From Cyrtodaria siliqua (taxonomy: Eukaryota; Mollusca; Bivalvia; Adapedonta; Hiatellidae), in NCBI GenBank assembly GCA_037043455.1, contig JAWPHD010010338.1, forward strand, positions 30,736 through 94,735: DNA of 64,000 nt, given 5' to 3'. The notes below the pieces were generated by a model. It made no database searches and was not told the DNA's origin. It was given only the letters and a program-made list of their open reading frames with translations. How positions within the stretch are numbered: position 1 is the stretch's first letter; each line of letters begins with the position of its first letter. The translations under genes were made by a program, and so were the position numbers. Positions 49,401-53,701 of the stretch are shown in pieces.

Positions 49401-49720
49401 CCAATTCTTAAAATTTGCAGGAATTTAAACCCTACTGGAGCGGACATCATGGTCCTGCATTTAAATAGAAGTATGGATCACAGGCTACTGGTAATGGTAC
49501 AAAGTGCAGAGAAAAATATGAATATGTAGTGAAACAATTAACTGTCAGAATCAAAATACAGTGAAAAACATGAATATGCAAAATAAATGATAAATATGTC
49601 AGCTTACTTCAAGTAAGGACCTCTAGGTTGTGCAGCCAACCTCTGACCTTCTATGATAAGGTTTTCTGCTCCTTCTGCCTTCAAGCTTGGGCGAATACGG
49701 CCAGCAATTTCAATATTCAT
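1225..49720 (-). CDS. CCDC78: Kinesin-motor/CCDC78-like coiled-coil protein, 3'-incomplete (11 exons)
   Basis: Joined exons: 49720-49608, 48615-48398, 46275-46112, 42070-41927, 30635-30439, 27300-27126, 7727-7593, 6227-6096, 3045-2959, 1915-1736, 1449-1225 (1770 nt, 590 residues). No stop is present, so the gene runs off the left edge. Residues 1-337 form a kinesin-type motor: beta-1 (GRIRP), P-loop 76-83, YNE/DLL 134-142, degenerate switch I about 194-211, degenerate switch II 230-235, DSKLTRLL 280-287, LGGNCKT 291-297. Residues 338-590 are charged, heptad-rich coiled coil. About 421-515 resemble DUF4472 of CCDC78 (motifs MQIENN, EYVVLKTNYLAL). Vertebrate Ccdc78 acts in deuterosome-mediated centriole amplification; human CCDC78 is short and lacks a motor. 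The symbol rests on my recall of that family. A ciliary or centriolar role here is inference. The alternative is an unnamed divergent kinesin. Confidence 0.85.
1736..1915 (-). CDS. CCDC78: Exon 10 (coiled coil, EYVVLKTNYLAL)
   Basis: Acceptor TTACTTCAG, 60 codons, phase 0/0, and a weak donor GTTTAT. It encodes LMLENELVETQNERDRN and DLADEYVVLKTNYLALV, continuing the DUF4472-like segment. Reading through the donor would add about 54 residues before a stop near 1574. Confidence 0.87.
2028..2225. repeat. Dispersed repeat with CRE and YY1-like motifs, copy 1
   Basis: It matches 58026-58235 across about 200 bp by eye. It contains a TGACGTCA palindrome at 2157-2164 and AATATGGCGGC at about 2190-2200. 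It lies in intron 9. Confidence 0.7.
2295..2444 (-). mobile_element. SINE fragment (tRNA-SINE family), tail part
   Basis: It shares GACGGTCGATTTT, GGAGGCAGACCACCCA and CGCCATCCGTAAGAATCGA with the fuller copy at 60053-60304. The (CAAA)n tail is at the left edge, so it lies on the minus strand. The tRNA-like head is missing. Confidence 0.75.
2450..2740. repeat. Diverged tandem duplication, unit about 157 bp
   Basis: The block TGCCAAGTTATTTCAAAATCC and GTCTCGATAT.GTGAACATT occurs twice. The same phrase recurs in the element at 7104-7492, so this is probably a remnant of that family. Confidence 0.6.
2959..3045 (-). CDS. CCDC78: Exon 9 (DUF4472-like core)
   Basis: Acceptor CTTTTCTGCAG, donor GTAAAC, 29 codons, phase 0/0. 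The stretch LSQSLVEMQIENNKIREE matches the pattern I recall from CCDC78 (L.IS..LV..QI......E..E...F). Its first ~20 nt and the acceptor form the founder of the minisatellite immediately upstream in the transcript (3026-4600). Confidence 0.87.
3026..4600. repeat. About 56-bp minisatellite founded on the exon 9 splice acceptor
   Basis: Roughly 28 head-to-tail units of about 55-58 bp: GGTCTACCAGAGACTGCGAC + AGCTGCAGAAAAGTATGTAT + AAAGTCATGTTACAAT. The first unit (3026-3080) contains the first ~20 nt of exon 9 and its CTGCAG acceptor, so every unit carries an acceptor-like site on the minus strand. The long plus-strand reading frames here are repeat artefacts. Confidence 0.92.
4605..5917. mobile_element. 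HINE-like element with 315-bp tandem core
   Basis: About four copies of a 315-bp unit (AAGATGGCC.CTGG.GGCC, TCTTGAATTTCCG, AGACATCAAGAGCAA, GTTTCATGAAAAT). The right end AGATCAGTAGAGCTAA is the same terminal motif as in the elements at 12946, 21853 and 59898. The left end abuts the minisatellite and is not defined. Confidence 0.65.
6096..6227 (-). CDS. CCDC78: Exon 8 (coiled coil)
   Basis: Acceptor TTCTGTAG, donor GTATGC, 44 codons, phase 0/0. It encodes LRLKDENERLRTRMDSMQNK and ends TEEEKLK, a charged heptad pattern continuing into exon 9. The last residues begin the DUF4472-like block (EEKLKLSQSLV across the junction). Confidence 0.88.
6390..6602. mobile_element. TTAA-bounded MITE
   Basis: TTAACTCTTTTACCGCC at the left is inverted as GCGGCAGCAAAAGAGTTAA at the right, with TTAA at both outer ends. 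It is 213 bp and non-coding. Related sequences appear near 6885-6990, 35740-35925 and 39965-40140. Confidence 0.65.
7104..7492. mobile_element. Short tandem-repeat element (GACGGACGG near the 3' end)
   Basis: It starts AACAAGAAATGTCACTGTAAGTGACAAAT with a short palindrome. Two copies of a ~165-bp unit (TTTGACCTCTAA.TGTGACC, GGAGCCACAGACCTGGATTT) follow, then a GACGGACGGACGG microsatellite and the end TATGCCGCTCTTCGGGGACATAAAAA. This is the layout of bivalve HINE/pearl-type elements (family knowledge). Confidence 0.6.
7593..7727 (-). CDS. CCDC78: Exon 7 (linker and first coiled coil)
   Basis: Acceptor GTCTGCAG, donor GTAAGA, 45 codons, phase 0/0. It encodes NLLTQYQAKIIDLQQQ, then a Gly/Pro/Ala-rich hinge, then ESIRMLETEN. 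The high-GC coding stretch stands out from the AT-rich flanks. Confidence 0.87.
8660..10035. mobile_element. HINE-like element with 162-bp tandem core, 3' end truncated
   Basis: About six units of 160-163 bp (TGGTTTTCAAACTTGTCCGAG, AATCTGGTAAAGTTTGGTAAAG, AAGGCCCTATCGTCTTAAC, CAAGGGCCATAACTCC). Low-complexity A/T (8845-9075) interrupts the array. It ends with GACGACGGACAG and CCCATAAGCTCTGCTGGCC, without the final AGTAGAGCTAA. Confidence 0.7.
10597..12946. mobile_element. HINE-like element, CAAGAGGCCC/AGAGCTAA termini, 167-bp core
   Basis: The left end CAAGAGGCCCAAGAGGGCCT and the right end TGGCCAGTAGAGCTAA carry the subterminal inverted match CTCTACTGG/CCAGTAGAG. Inside are one unit of the 162-bp repeat, an A-rich block (11070-11215), about eight 167-bp units (GTGACCCCCGGGGCGGGGCC, GGGTCACCATTTGAACAAAC) and a GACGACAGACGACAG microsatellite near the 3' end. 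Confidence 0.75.
13080..13839. mobile_element. TTAA-bounded MITE, about 760 bp
   Basis: TTAAGGTGATGTCAAAGT at the left is inverted as ACTTTGGCAACACCTTAA at the right, with TTAA at both ends. No coding potential was seen inside. Confidence 0.6.
14018..14365. repeat. 330-bp dispersed repeat, copy 1
   Basis: It shares CCAAATAAC.GC.AAAATTAC, CCAGGT.TTC.GGTCATATAA, GAATATGC and GTGTAC...TGTTGTAAAAT with copies at 30064-30415 and 46312-46650, all in the same orientation and all within introns of the gene. Confidence 0.7.
14860..15185. mobile_element. Partial tandem-repeat-type element end
   Basis: GGGGCCATAATTTTGTTAAAAT and GTAGTTTTGAAGATACAAGC lead to GATGACAATAGCTCTTTTTT at 15161-15182, a 3'-end style of bivalve non-autonomous elements. 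The left limit is uncertain. Confidence 0.4.
15186..16935. other. Intron 6 sequence without recognised features
   Basis: AT-rich, with no supported exon or repeat. A 20-bp direct duplication (CACTGGTCATTTGAAGAGAG) sits at about 16361-16402. A 71-codon frame at 16072-16287 has no recognisable motif. Confidence 0.5.
16940..19185. repeat. 62-bp satellite array with higher-order repeats
   Basis: About 36 units of GGTCAGTCAGACCTGCAGAA + TGATGGTCATGAGGAAATGA + TGCAAAGGGATGCTTCCTTC, many with a PstI site. A composite block with CAGTCGGCCCTGCAG and ATGATTCAATGGGATGC recurs near 17450, 17755 and 18360, so 17740-17990 is repeated at 18345-18600. Confidence 0.9.
19189..19275. repeat. Short dispersed repeat, copy 1
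   Basis: TTGCCATAAAAAAAG, CTAAAGTGTGATGTTTCAAA and ACCACAGGACAGACCTGCCA recur at 22541-22631. In both places the repeat directly follows a tandem array. Confidence 0.7.
19365..19662 (-). mobile_element. SINE-like repeat, tail-side half (interrupted)
   Basis: (TTGAA)n, then GGGGTTTTAAGGCGC, TATATGGCGCCTAACAGG and GAACCTTCTCACCCTGAACT. It matches the uninterrupted copy at 62992-63406. On the minus strand it ends AAAACCCCAATTCAATTCAATTC, a typical retroposon tail. The remaining part is at 21854-21981, beyond the inserted element. Confidence 0.8.
19663..21853. mobile_element. HINE-like element with 145-bp tandem core, nested in a SINE-like repeat
   Basis: It starts CAAGAGGCCCAAGAGGGCCT and ends TGGCCAGTAGAGCTAA, the termini of the 10597-12946 element. 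The core is about 13 units of 145 bp (TTGACCTAGTGACCTAGTTT, CATGTGACCCATTTTCGAAC, ATGGCCTCTAGAGTGTACAC), then GGACGGACGGACGACGG. Comparison with the empty site at 63289 gives AAA|AAA with no added target duplication, as expected for Helentron-type insertion between two identical A/T bases (family knowledge). Confidence 0.8.
21854..21981 (-). mobile_element. SINE-like repeat, head-side half
   Basis: ATGATAAAATGAACATGAAT through GGGATCTGCAGTGGCC to GGAACCACAAGGGGC, continuing the repeat broken at 19662. Confidence 0.8.
22056..22790. mobile_element. TTAA-bounded MITE with long inverted arms
   Basis: TTAAAGGGAATGTAG at the left and TACATTCTCTTTAA at the right. The inverted similarity extends inward through ATCAGATGATAAACGAAGA/TCTTTGTTTATCATCTG and GGGAGCCGCCATT/AATGGCACCTCCC. 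The middle has a ~105-bp direct duplication (GACCATATATGGAATATTTATG at 22239 and 22350), a GATTTGCATTCATTTGCAGT array (22472-22540) and the short dispersed repeat (22541-22631). Confidence 0.7.
22791..24347. other. Intron 6 sequence without recognised features
   Basis: AT-rich, with no exon-like open stretch bounded by splice sites and no clear repeat. Confidence 0.5.
24534..25178. mobile_element. TIR element with ~130-bp tandem core
   Basis: CCAGGTTTTCC (24562-24572) is exactly inverted as GGAAAACCTGG (25162-25172). About four units contain GTGACCTTGACC, CCCCAAATGCAATC, CTTCCTTTCCATATAAGCTA and AAGTTTCATT.CAATA.CTCA. Confidence 0.65.
25295..25525 (-). mobile_element. tRNA-derived SINE, diverged copy
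   Basis: It shares GTGGTAGAGGCAGACCACC, CTATATACCTCCCGCCATCC and TTGGATTCGAACCAGC (B-box-like) with the copy at 60053-60304. The head is more decayed. Confidence 0.75.
25646..26399. other. Intron 6 sequence without recognised features
   Basis: AT-rich and unique-looking. No exon is supported. Confidence 0.5.
26400..26722. mobile_element. Short tandem-repeat element, GACGGACGG/TTTTGGGGCATAA end
   Basis: Two copies of a ~150-bp unit starting AGCGGAGACC.GA.GTGACTTATATTT. Then GACGGACGGATGAACGGACAG and TATATGCCTCCCTTTTGGGGCATAA. Related in layout to 7104-7492. Confidence 0.55.
27126..27300 (-). CDS. CCDC78: Exon 6 (end of motor, DSKLTRLL)
   Basis: Acceptor TTTTTCTAG, donor GTAAAT, 175 nt, leaving phase 0. 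It encodes SDSKLTRLL and LGGNCKTRAILCLKP, the most conserved kinesin C-terminal motor block (usually RDSKLTRLLQDSLGGNSKT). The last residues (NFPIVNDSYAQ) resemble the end of a motor and the start of a neck. The following intron is about 19.4 kb, the longest of the gene. Confidence 0.94.
27336..27560. repeat. Intragenic duplicated segment B (next to exon 6)
   Basis: It matches 35306-35530 over about 220 bp (TTACATCCTAAGTTTGC, ACCTGCTTGAGACA, GTCTAATGTAGCCATGTACC, ACAGCA.CATATTATAC). It begins only ~36 bp upstream of exon 6. Confidence 0.7.
28175..28500. mobile_element. TTAA-bounded MITE, copy 1
   Basis: TTAAAGGGACACATGGC at the left and ACGTGTGTCCTTTTAA at the right. Same family as 28640-28998. 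Confidence 0.65.
28640..28998. mobile_element. TTAA-bounded MITE, copy 2
   Basis: TTAAAGGGACACATG at the left and CATGTGTCCCTTTAA at the right form a perfect inverted pair bounded by TTAA. It lies 140 bp from copy 1 in the same orientation, and a lone end of the family is at 48642-48665. TTAA termini suggest piggyBac-type mobilisation (inference). Confidence 0.75.
29131..29205 (-). pseudogene. Frameshifted relic of exon 5 (3' half)
   Basis: On the minus strand this stretch aligns with 30445-30520 of exon 5. It encodes IALN..., then after a 2-nt loss SLSTNPYPGRVIK, against SLSSNPYPDRVIN in exon 5. An in-frame stop follows and the donor GT is gone. It lies in intron 5, about 1.3 kb downstream of the functional exon. 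Confidence 0.75.
29206..30063. other. Intron 5 sequence; ATATGCCATAT-rich patch
   Basis: 29790-29985 has many copies of CATATGCCATAT-type words in both orientations, giving a locally palindromic AT-rich patch. The rest shows nothing recognisable. Confidence 0.5.
30064..30415. repeat. 330-bp dispersed repeat, copy 2
   Basis: It aligns with copies at 14018 and 46312. It ends about 25 bp before the donor side of exon 5. Confidence 0.7.
30439..30635 (-). CDS. CCDC78: Exon 5 (switch II region, altered)
   Basis: Acceptor TTTCCAG, donor GTACAT, 197 nt, leaving with two bases. CTIVELPGLEKL aligns with the kinesin switch II LxLVDLAGSE: the glycine and the final Glu are kept, Asp is replaced by Glu, Ala by Pro and Ser by Leu. 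GPALSRALIALNQVV corresponds to the helix-alpha4 stretch INKSLSALGNVI. A decayed second copy of the 3' half lies at 29131-29205. Confidence 0.92.
30795..31090. repeat. Intragenic duplicated segment A (upstream of exon 5)
   Basis: It matches 34635-34880 (GAGTATTAACTTTCATACCC, CATCCAACCCCTTCTCCAAG, AAATCCTGCTAATATAAGC, GCTTAATGGAAT). The pair flanks the 43-bp minisatellite in intron 4. Confidence 0.75.
31091..32164. other. Intron 4 sequence without recognised features
   Basis: AT-rich. No exon or repeat could be supported. Confidence 0.5.
32170..33945. repeat. 43-bp minisatellite with 178-bp higher-order unit
   Basis: About 40 units of TACTGTGTAGTACCCAGGTG + TTCCTATGTCTGTTTAGTCA + TGA. Between 32480 and 33130 a four-unit block recurs every ~178 bp (GAAATTGTGTAGTACTGAAG at about 32485, 32663, 32841 and 33019). 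The right half is a homogenised single-unit array. Confidence 0.92.
33946..34634. other. Intron 4 sequence with a ~115-bp direct duplication
   Basis: GTGTGTTTACTACTGA..TATGGCACCACTCT occurs near 34004 and again near 34098. Otherwise nothing is recognised. Confidence 0.5.
34635..34880. repeat. Intragenic duplicated segment A'
   Basis: Second copy of 30795-31090, same orientation. Confidence 0.75.
35306..35530. repeat. Intragenic duplicated segment B'
   Basis: Second copy of 27336-27560, same orientation. No exon 6 relic was found beside it. Confidence 0.7.
35985..37245. repeat. 58-bp minisatellite with dimeric 3' part
   Basis: About 21 units of GGAAGTTAAAAAGTCTATAC + AATAAATGCATAATTCATAT + CTGACAGGCAATGTCAAA. 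From about 36800 onward two unit types alternate (one with GTCTGTACAATAAATGC, one with GTCTTAACAATAAAATAC), giving a dimeric higher-order repeat. Confidence 0.92.
37246..37930. other. Intron 4 sequence without recognised features
   Basis: Nothing supported. Confidence 0.5.
37931..38656. mobile_element. TIR element with ATACCCCCGCTTT ends
   Basis: ATACCCCCGCTTT at 37959-37971 is exactly inverted as AAAGCGGGGGTAT at 38643-38655. The interior has three diverged ~180-bp units (CATAATTCTGTAATAAATTAGG, AGTTTGGGAACAATC) and a GACGGGACCGGACG stretch near the right end. Confidence 0.7.
38664..39014. mobile_element. Second copy of the CCCCCGCTTT element, shorter
   Basis: It starts AAACTAGAACAAGGTGATAA and ends GTGAAAGTGGGGGTAA. 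It has one internal unit instead of three and sits head-to-tail directly after the first copy. Confidence 0.7.
39015..40400. other. Intron 4 sequence, mostly unrecognised
   Basis: 39965-40140 carries a TTAACCC...GCTACATAAAT repeat fragment also seen near 6885 and 35880. No exon is supported. Confidence 0.5.
40401..40945. mobile_element. TTAA-bounded MITE, 545 bp
   Basis: TTAATCCTTAGTGAAATCTT at the left is inverted as AAGATTTCACTAAGGATTAA at the right, with TTAA at both ends. Confidence 0.7.
40946..41926. other. Intron 4 sequence before exon 4
   Basis: AT-rich. Short frames are present but show no motif and no paired splice sites. Confidence 0.5.
41927..42070 (-). CDS. CCDC78: Exon 4 (switch I region, degenerate)
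   Basis: Acceptor TTTACAG, donor GTAAGT, 48 codons, phase 0 on both sides. It occupies the position of switch I, but the stretch 199-208 reads AQMNAATLLH; the conserved N..SSRSH that contacts nucleotide and magnesium in kinesins is absent. The hydrophobic strand after it (HIDLQM) is kept, so the fold is probably preserved while catalysis is doubtful. Confidence 0.88.
42071..43575. other. Intron 3 sequence without recognised features
   Basis: A 66-codon plus-strand frame at 42904-43104 and a 125-codon frame at 42240-42617 have no recognisable domain. No exon is supported. Confidence 0.45.
43580..45322. mobile_element. HINE-like element, GGTGAGCTAA hairpin end, 167-bp core
   Basis: Two successive left ends CAAGAGGGCCA.GATGGCCCT (43580 and 43633). 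About eight 167-bp units like those at 11220-12540 follow, then the CCATATATGGTAATGG...GAGGAGAAGTCGTTTGAAG module and GACGGACGGCGACGG. It ends in a stem-loop (45288-45320, AGCTCACC...GGTGAGCT) and CTAA. The core is shared with 10597-12946 although the termini differ. Confidence 0.8.
45323..46111. other. Intron 3 sequence beside exon 3
   Basis: TTTGGCTCCAA-type words repeat near 45660-45700. Nothing else is recognised. Confidence 0.45.
46112..46275 (-). CDS. CCDC78: Exon 3 (YNE/DLL motif)
   Basis: Acceptor TTTCAG, donor GTAATG, 164 nt, leaving phase 0. It encodes EMYEVYNELIKDLL, the kinesin signature between the P-loop and switch I, followed by a hydrophilic loop. The reading frame is dictated by the single base carried over from exon 2. 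Confidence 0.93.
46312..46650. repeat. 330-bp dispersed repeat, copy 3
   Basis: It begins about 37 bp upstream (gene sense) of the exon 3 acceptor. It aligns with copies at 14018 and 30064. Confidence 0.7.
47132..47644. mobile_element. TTAA-bounded MITE, AGGGACACTGTC ends
   Basis: TTAAAGGGACACTGTCC at the left and GACATTGTCCCTTTAA at the right, TTAA at both ends, 513 bp. Frames inside are short. Confidence 0.75.
47980..48265. repeat. GTGAGTGCTGAGCAA-type minisatellite
   Basis: Irregular G-rich units GAGTGCTGAGCAAGTGAGTG and GTGAGCAAGTGGTAATG, ending about 130 bp downstream (gene sense) of the exon 2 donor. Confidence 0.75.
48398..48615 (-). CDS. CCDC78: Exon 2 (P-loop exon)
   Basis: The acceptor TCATTACAG precedes the exon and a GTACTT donor follows. 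It enters with two carried bases and leaves with one. It encodes LLDYFLAGFNVSLIV followed by the Walker A motif GESGSGKT (residues 76-83) and AGIVP, the usual kinesin order. The P-loop reads GESGSGKT where conventional kinesins have GQTGSGKT. A partial MITE end (AGGGACACATG) sits only about 30 nt upstream, at 48642-48665. Confidence 0.93.
48616..49607. other. Intron 1
   Basis: AT-rich. It holds a lone MITE end at 48642-48665 (AGGGACACATGCCAATCTTG) and a GAATGAATGAATGA stretch near 49028. No other feature. Confidence 0.6.
49608..49720 (-). CDS. CCDC78: Exon 1 (start codon, beta-1 of motor)
   Basis: The ATG at 49720-49718 opens 37 codons plus two bases, then a GTAAGC donor. The opening residues include IEIAGRIRP, which corresponds to the kinesin beta-1 strand. 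That fit and the absence of an earlier in-frame kinesin-like stretch decide the start. A TTGACAG acceptor-like site at 49744-49750 suggests that this exon carries about 23 nt of 5' UTR and that an untranslated exon lies further upstream (inference). Confidence 0.85.
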
Positions 49721-49743
49721 CTTTAATTTCTTCTTATATCATC

Positions 49744-51510
49744 CTGTCAATATTATAAAAGATAAATTAAACAAACCTGTACAATACATCTTCTGAAATA
49801 TATCTACCATATTAATTTATAAATAGCTTACCGTCATTTCAGACAATATTTTTATTTATTGGCCTTATTAATTAAATCATTAAAACTGAAGTTGCTTTTG
49901 TAAGATCATAAATTCAAAAACTGGTTCGCCGTTCGTAGACGTATATTTTATGCACTACTAAAATGCCTAGTCCACATTTTTAGCCGTCACACAGCAGTTT
50001 TTTCAAGTTGATTACTTCATTACTGAGATATTTATTTTTTCATATTCATTGCTGCTGTGATGTCTAAAAATAAATCAGAGAAGAACAATCTTCAAAAAAG
50101 ATACAAACAAGATGAAACATACACATTACCATTTATTCTCTGGCTACTATGCCATGTTGTTTTCCAAAATTAAAGTTAAACTAAAACCGGAATCGAAGTC
50201 TTTGAATTAAAATGTGTCACTAGCCCAAATTCCTATATTAATATACTCAATGGAAACCCATACATTTTCCTTTAGCAGACTACATAAATTAAAAAAAATT
50301 GAATAGCCCGAATGACAGTTTACTAGCCCTGGGCTTCAGGCTAGTGGGTTATTCGAAGACTGGAATCGATGTGTGGACGATTTTTTAAAAAAAAAATTAC
50401 ATTATAGCCAAAGTTAAAATTTCGTCTAATGCAAAATTTGTAAAATAGACACGCATATTTAGGTCAACTTCCCATTCGGAGCTCCGGGGTCCTCTACATT
50501 TACCATTAACTGTTATTAAAATGGCATTAAAAACTACATCTCGGTGAAAATATGTTCTTACCGACAAGTTAGGAAGCAATGTATGTTGATATTTTCGATT
50601 GAAATTGTTCAATTAATGATTGAATTTATTGCTTGTGGTGATTTCCCTGTTTGCCGGTGGTCGCTTATTACCGGGGTATTTTGTAAAAATCCATTTCCCA
50701 TGATGCAATGTATGTTTGGAAGGGCATTTATGCTATTGTGTTGACATAGATTGGCGCTACCTGTCAACACAGGAAAAAATCAAGATAAATTTTGCATTTT
50801 AAAAGAAACACAACAAATACCTCCTTTTTTTTTCTCCATTTCAGAAAAAAATAGCAGGCTTGTCTCAAAATTTATCAATTTTGATTTTTTTTGGTGTCAT
50901 CTGCTAATTTTAAGCTTGACCATCTTGCTTCGTAACAAATCAGGTCACATGTTCTCAAATATGACCAACATCCGGTGCTAACATAAAACATGGCAGGTGA
51001 TTTATACCTATACACGGTATACCACCCTCTTTGTTTTTTGTATGGTGTCAGACCAGTCAGAAAGTACTTCCGGGTTGGAGGGTGCTAAATTAGTTCCTTG
51101 AAAAAATCTAAAGTTTCAAGTTTGCATGTGTTTTTCCCAAGATTTGTTTTTATTTCATTGTTAAATCTAACCTGATGTTAAAGTATTTTGTCTGTTGTCA
51201 CGAATAGTAAGTATTTTACTGTGTTTGTCAGGATTATTTCTTTGGAGAGTATGAGCACAGAGGTTAGGTAGAGATGTGGTTTTGACAGATGTTTATTTCA
51301 AAATATGCATAGTGTAAATGAATGAAGTGAAATGTTGAAAAACTGAATAGGTGTTTTATTCCAGATATGGGACGGTTTGCGAGCCAAATGTGTTTAATTC
51401 ACAGAATTAAAATGTATTGAAGCAAACTAATGTTGTGGAACTTGTGACTGATCTCCAAATATAGCTTATTTCGCATTGTGGTCAATGGGATGATTTTCAC
51501 CAGTCTGACC
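49744..51510. promoter_or_regulatory. Presumptive 5' flank of the kinesin/CCDC78-like gene
   Basis: No gene is supported here. An acceptor-like site is at 49744-49750. The segment 50450-50760 has locally higher GC and CpG than its surroundings and could hold the promoter or a noncoding first exon. At about 50991 on the plus strand, ATGGCAG|GTGATT could be a tiny first coding exon of a divergent gene, but nothing downstream supports it. Confidence 0.3.
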
Positions 51511-51511
51511 A

Positions 51512-52157
51512 GGGCTCGACGTTAACTTTATGAACAGCTTGCCAATAGGGCAAGTTAACTCTGAAATTATACTTGCCCATACCAGTTTGTTATACTTGCC
51601 CATACCAGTTTGTTGGTTGCTCAATTATTTAGACCCAAAGTGTTTATTTTATAAGGATATACTGTTTGTACGCCTATAATTGTTTCAAACAACATATCAT
51701 ATCTCTATTGTGTTATAGAACAAAAATGCAAAAGAAGTAAGGAATATCCAATTGTTTATCAAATTCAAGCGTATTCTTGTATTTGTATAGCAAAATGTTC
51801 GTCAACAAACAATAGTCTTACTCTTAACAATCTTGATCGTCCAAGCGTTTAATGGTGAATACTGCGTAGAATATACTATTCTATTATATTATGTTGATTC
51901 AGACTGTAGCGCAATCTATCAATAATAATCAATTGCGTTTAGATGCCAGACAACTTATTTTCATACTAGACTAGTAAATGAAAGCGTCTTGTTACCAAAT
52001 TTTTAAATGGCATGGTAACGCGGACGAAAATATTTTTTTTTCGACAAGTCAGTTTTGTCATATTATATATCGTCCTTGTCACTCAGTTTTGAAGTTGCCC
52101 GACGGGATTGAGCCTTTGTGACTTTAAGGCAAGCAGACAGTCCTTGACGTCGAGCCC
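51512..52157. mobile_element. MITE with GGGCTCGACGT termini
   Basis: GGGCTCGACGTTAAC at the left is inverted as TTGACGTCGAGCCC at the right. TACTTGCCCATACCAGTTTG is directly duplicated inside (51570-51615). Non-coding. Confidence 0.7.
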
Positions 52158-52560
52158 GGCTGACAGTCTATCGGACTTGAAGTGACCTAGTTTTGGTGAC
52201 AATTTCACCAATGAAACACTTTAAAAAAAAGATAATAGACTTTTTTATCACCCTATCACACATGATTTTAATTTTTTTATATTTTTGTTTTCCATGGGAT
52301 GCATTTTAATGCGAGCCATTTTAATGCGAGCATACACTATTACAGGAAATTCCACACAAATCATTCATTAACATGTAAACTTTTATTCTTAATTCGTCCG
52401 ACATGGATCCGTGCTACGTGTTTTTGAGCATAAAGTGAGAGACTTCGAATTTTGACAAAAAATAAAAAACATTAAAATCAAAAATAATATGACAAGAAAC
52501 ATATATACAAAATGAAATATACAAAATGCTGTCTTTTTACTGAAATACGCCGATAAAAGT
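52158..52560. other. Unrecognised AT-rich sequence
   Basis: A short duplication TTTTAATGCGAGC is present near 52303-52332. Nothing else. Confidence 0.4.
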
Positions 52561-52564
52561 AGCT

Positions 52565-52955
52565 ATCCCTCTAGAAGACTACATGACACTGACGAACAGA
52601 CAATCCCGACATTCACACTCGCTTGCTTTCAAATTAATTGACGCAACCGCTGACTACTACAAATTCTCCTTTTTCCCCAGAACAGTCTTCCACTGGAATT
52701 CATTAGCTCCTGACATCCCTATATTACCCAATATAGAACAGTTCAATTCTGCAGTCAGCAGAATTGAACATATCTCACCATAAATTCAATGTTTGTTTTT
52801 ATTTTTAAACCTAACATCCAAAAACTTCAATGTTTTTCTTAAATTTCTTTTATATATATTTTTAAAATACTAACAGTCTTTGTCGGTATGACGACGCATG
52901 CCTAGGTCCCCAGCAGGGGTTTGGCATTAAAGGAAGATAGATAGATAGATAAAAG
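52565..52955 (+). mobile_element. LINE 3' fragment with (GATA)n tail
   Basis: A 66-codon frame (52583-52780) contains YKFSFFPRTVFHWNSL and ends in a stop, the typical C-terminus of non-LTR retrotransposon polyproteins after the RT domain. A 3' UTR with CCCCAGCAGGGGTTTGG and a GATAGATAGATAGATA tail follow. The element is strongly 5'-truncated and inactive. Confidence 0.75.
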
Positions 52956-53380
52956 TCAATGTAACTATGTAAATTCCTGGTTTATTAACATGCTACGCTA
53001 ACTTAAACATTGTAATTTAAACCATCTCTTACAATCTTAGATTAATTATCCACACATTCGGTAAATGGTTTTTTTTAGACTTGTTTTCTCGTTTCCATCA
53101 GGTATTTGTTTAGTTGTTTACATCACCGTCTTACCTTTTTGACGAAGAGCTGATGGGTGCGATCCGTTTATTTTACGGCGTCTTAATCGATCAGTTTATT
53201 TTTTACGGCGACTTCTGGCAATCGAATCAAGGTTGAACTTGATGCACTAGAGTTGGTTTTCGTCAAGGTAACACATGGTATTTGATTCCATGTCCATTGT
53301 TATATTTGGACAGCAACCTGAGAGGAAGATGAGATAAGGATAATACCATCAATTCTTTATTTGTGACAAGGATTTGTACA

Positions 53381-53701
53381 ATAAGTGAACATCCTGAGAT
53401 TTCTAGCTTATTTGATAGGGCCGTTAGTGAAGAAAAAACCGGTTTTTGTGAAGCTACTTCTTATTGTACAAATCCTTGTTTGTGATAATGGCCACCAGCC
53501 AATACACATATAATTCATAATCAATATGCTTTGGTAAACGGACATCAAACGCATTTTTTCTTTTCTCAAATGAATAATATGTTAACATTGCTAAATTAAT
53601 AATGACATTCCTTTTTGTGAAGAAGTAGCTTCACAAAAACCGGTTTTTTCTTCACTAACGGCCCTATCAAATAAGTTAGAAATCTCAGGATGTTCACTTA
53701 T
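53381..53701. repeat. 81-bp inverted repeat (foldback), 159-bp spacer
   Basis: The arms 53381-53461 and 53621-53701 are inverted copies with a single noticed mismatch, each containing the palindrome AAACCGGTTT. The left arm is itself flanked by a 17-nt inverted pair (CAAGGATTTGTACAATA at 53368 and its complement at 53462). No coding content. Confidence 0.85.

Noticed and set aside
50991..51000. First coding exon (ATGGCAG|GT) of a divergent gene
   Set aside because: Too short to support, and no downstream exon was recognisable between 51 and 64 kb.
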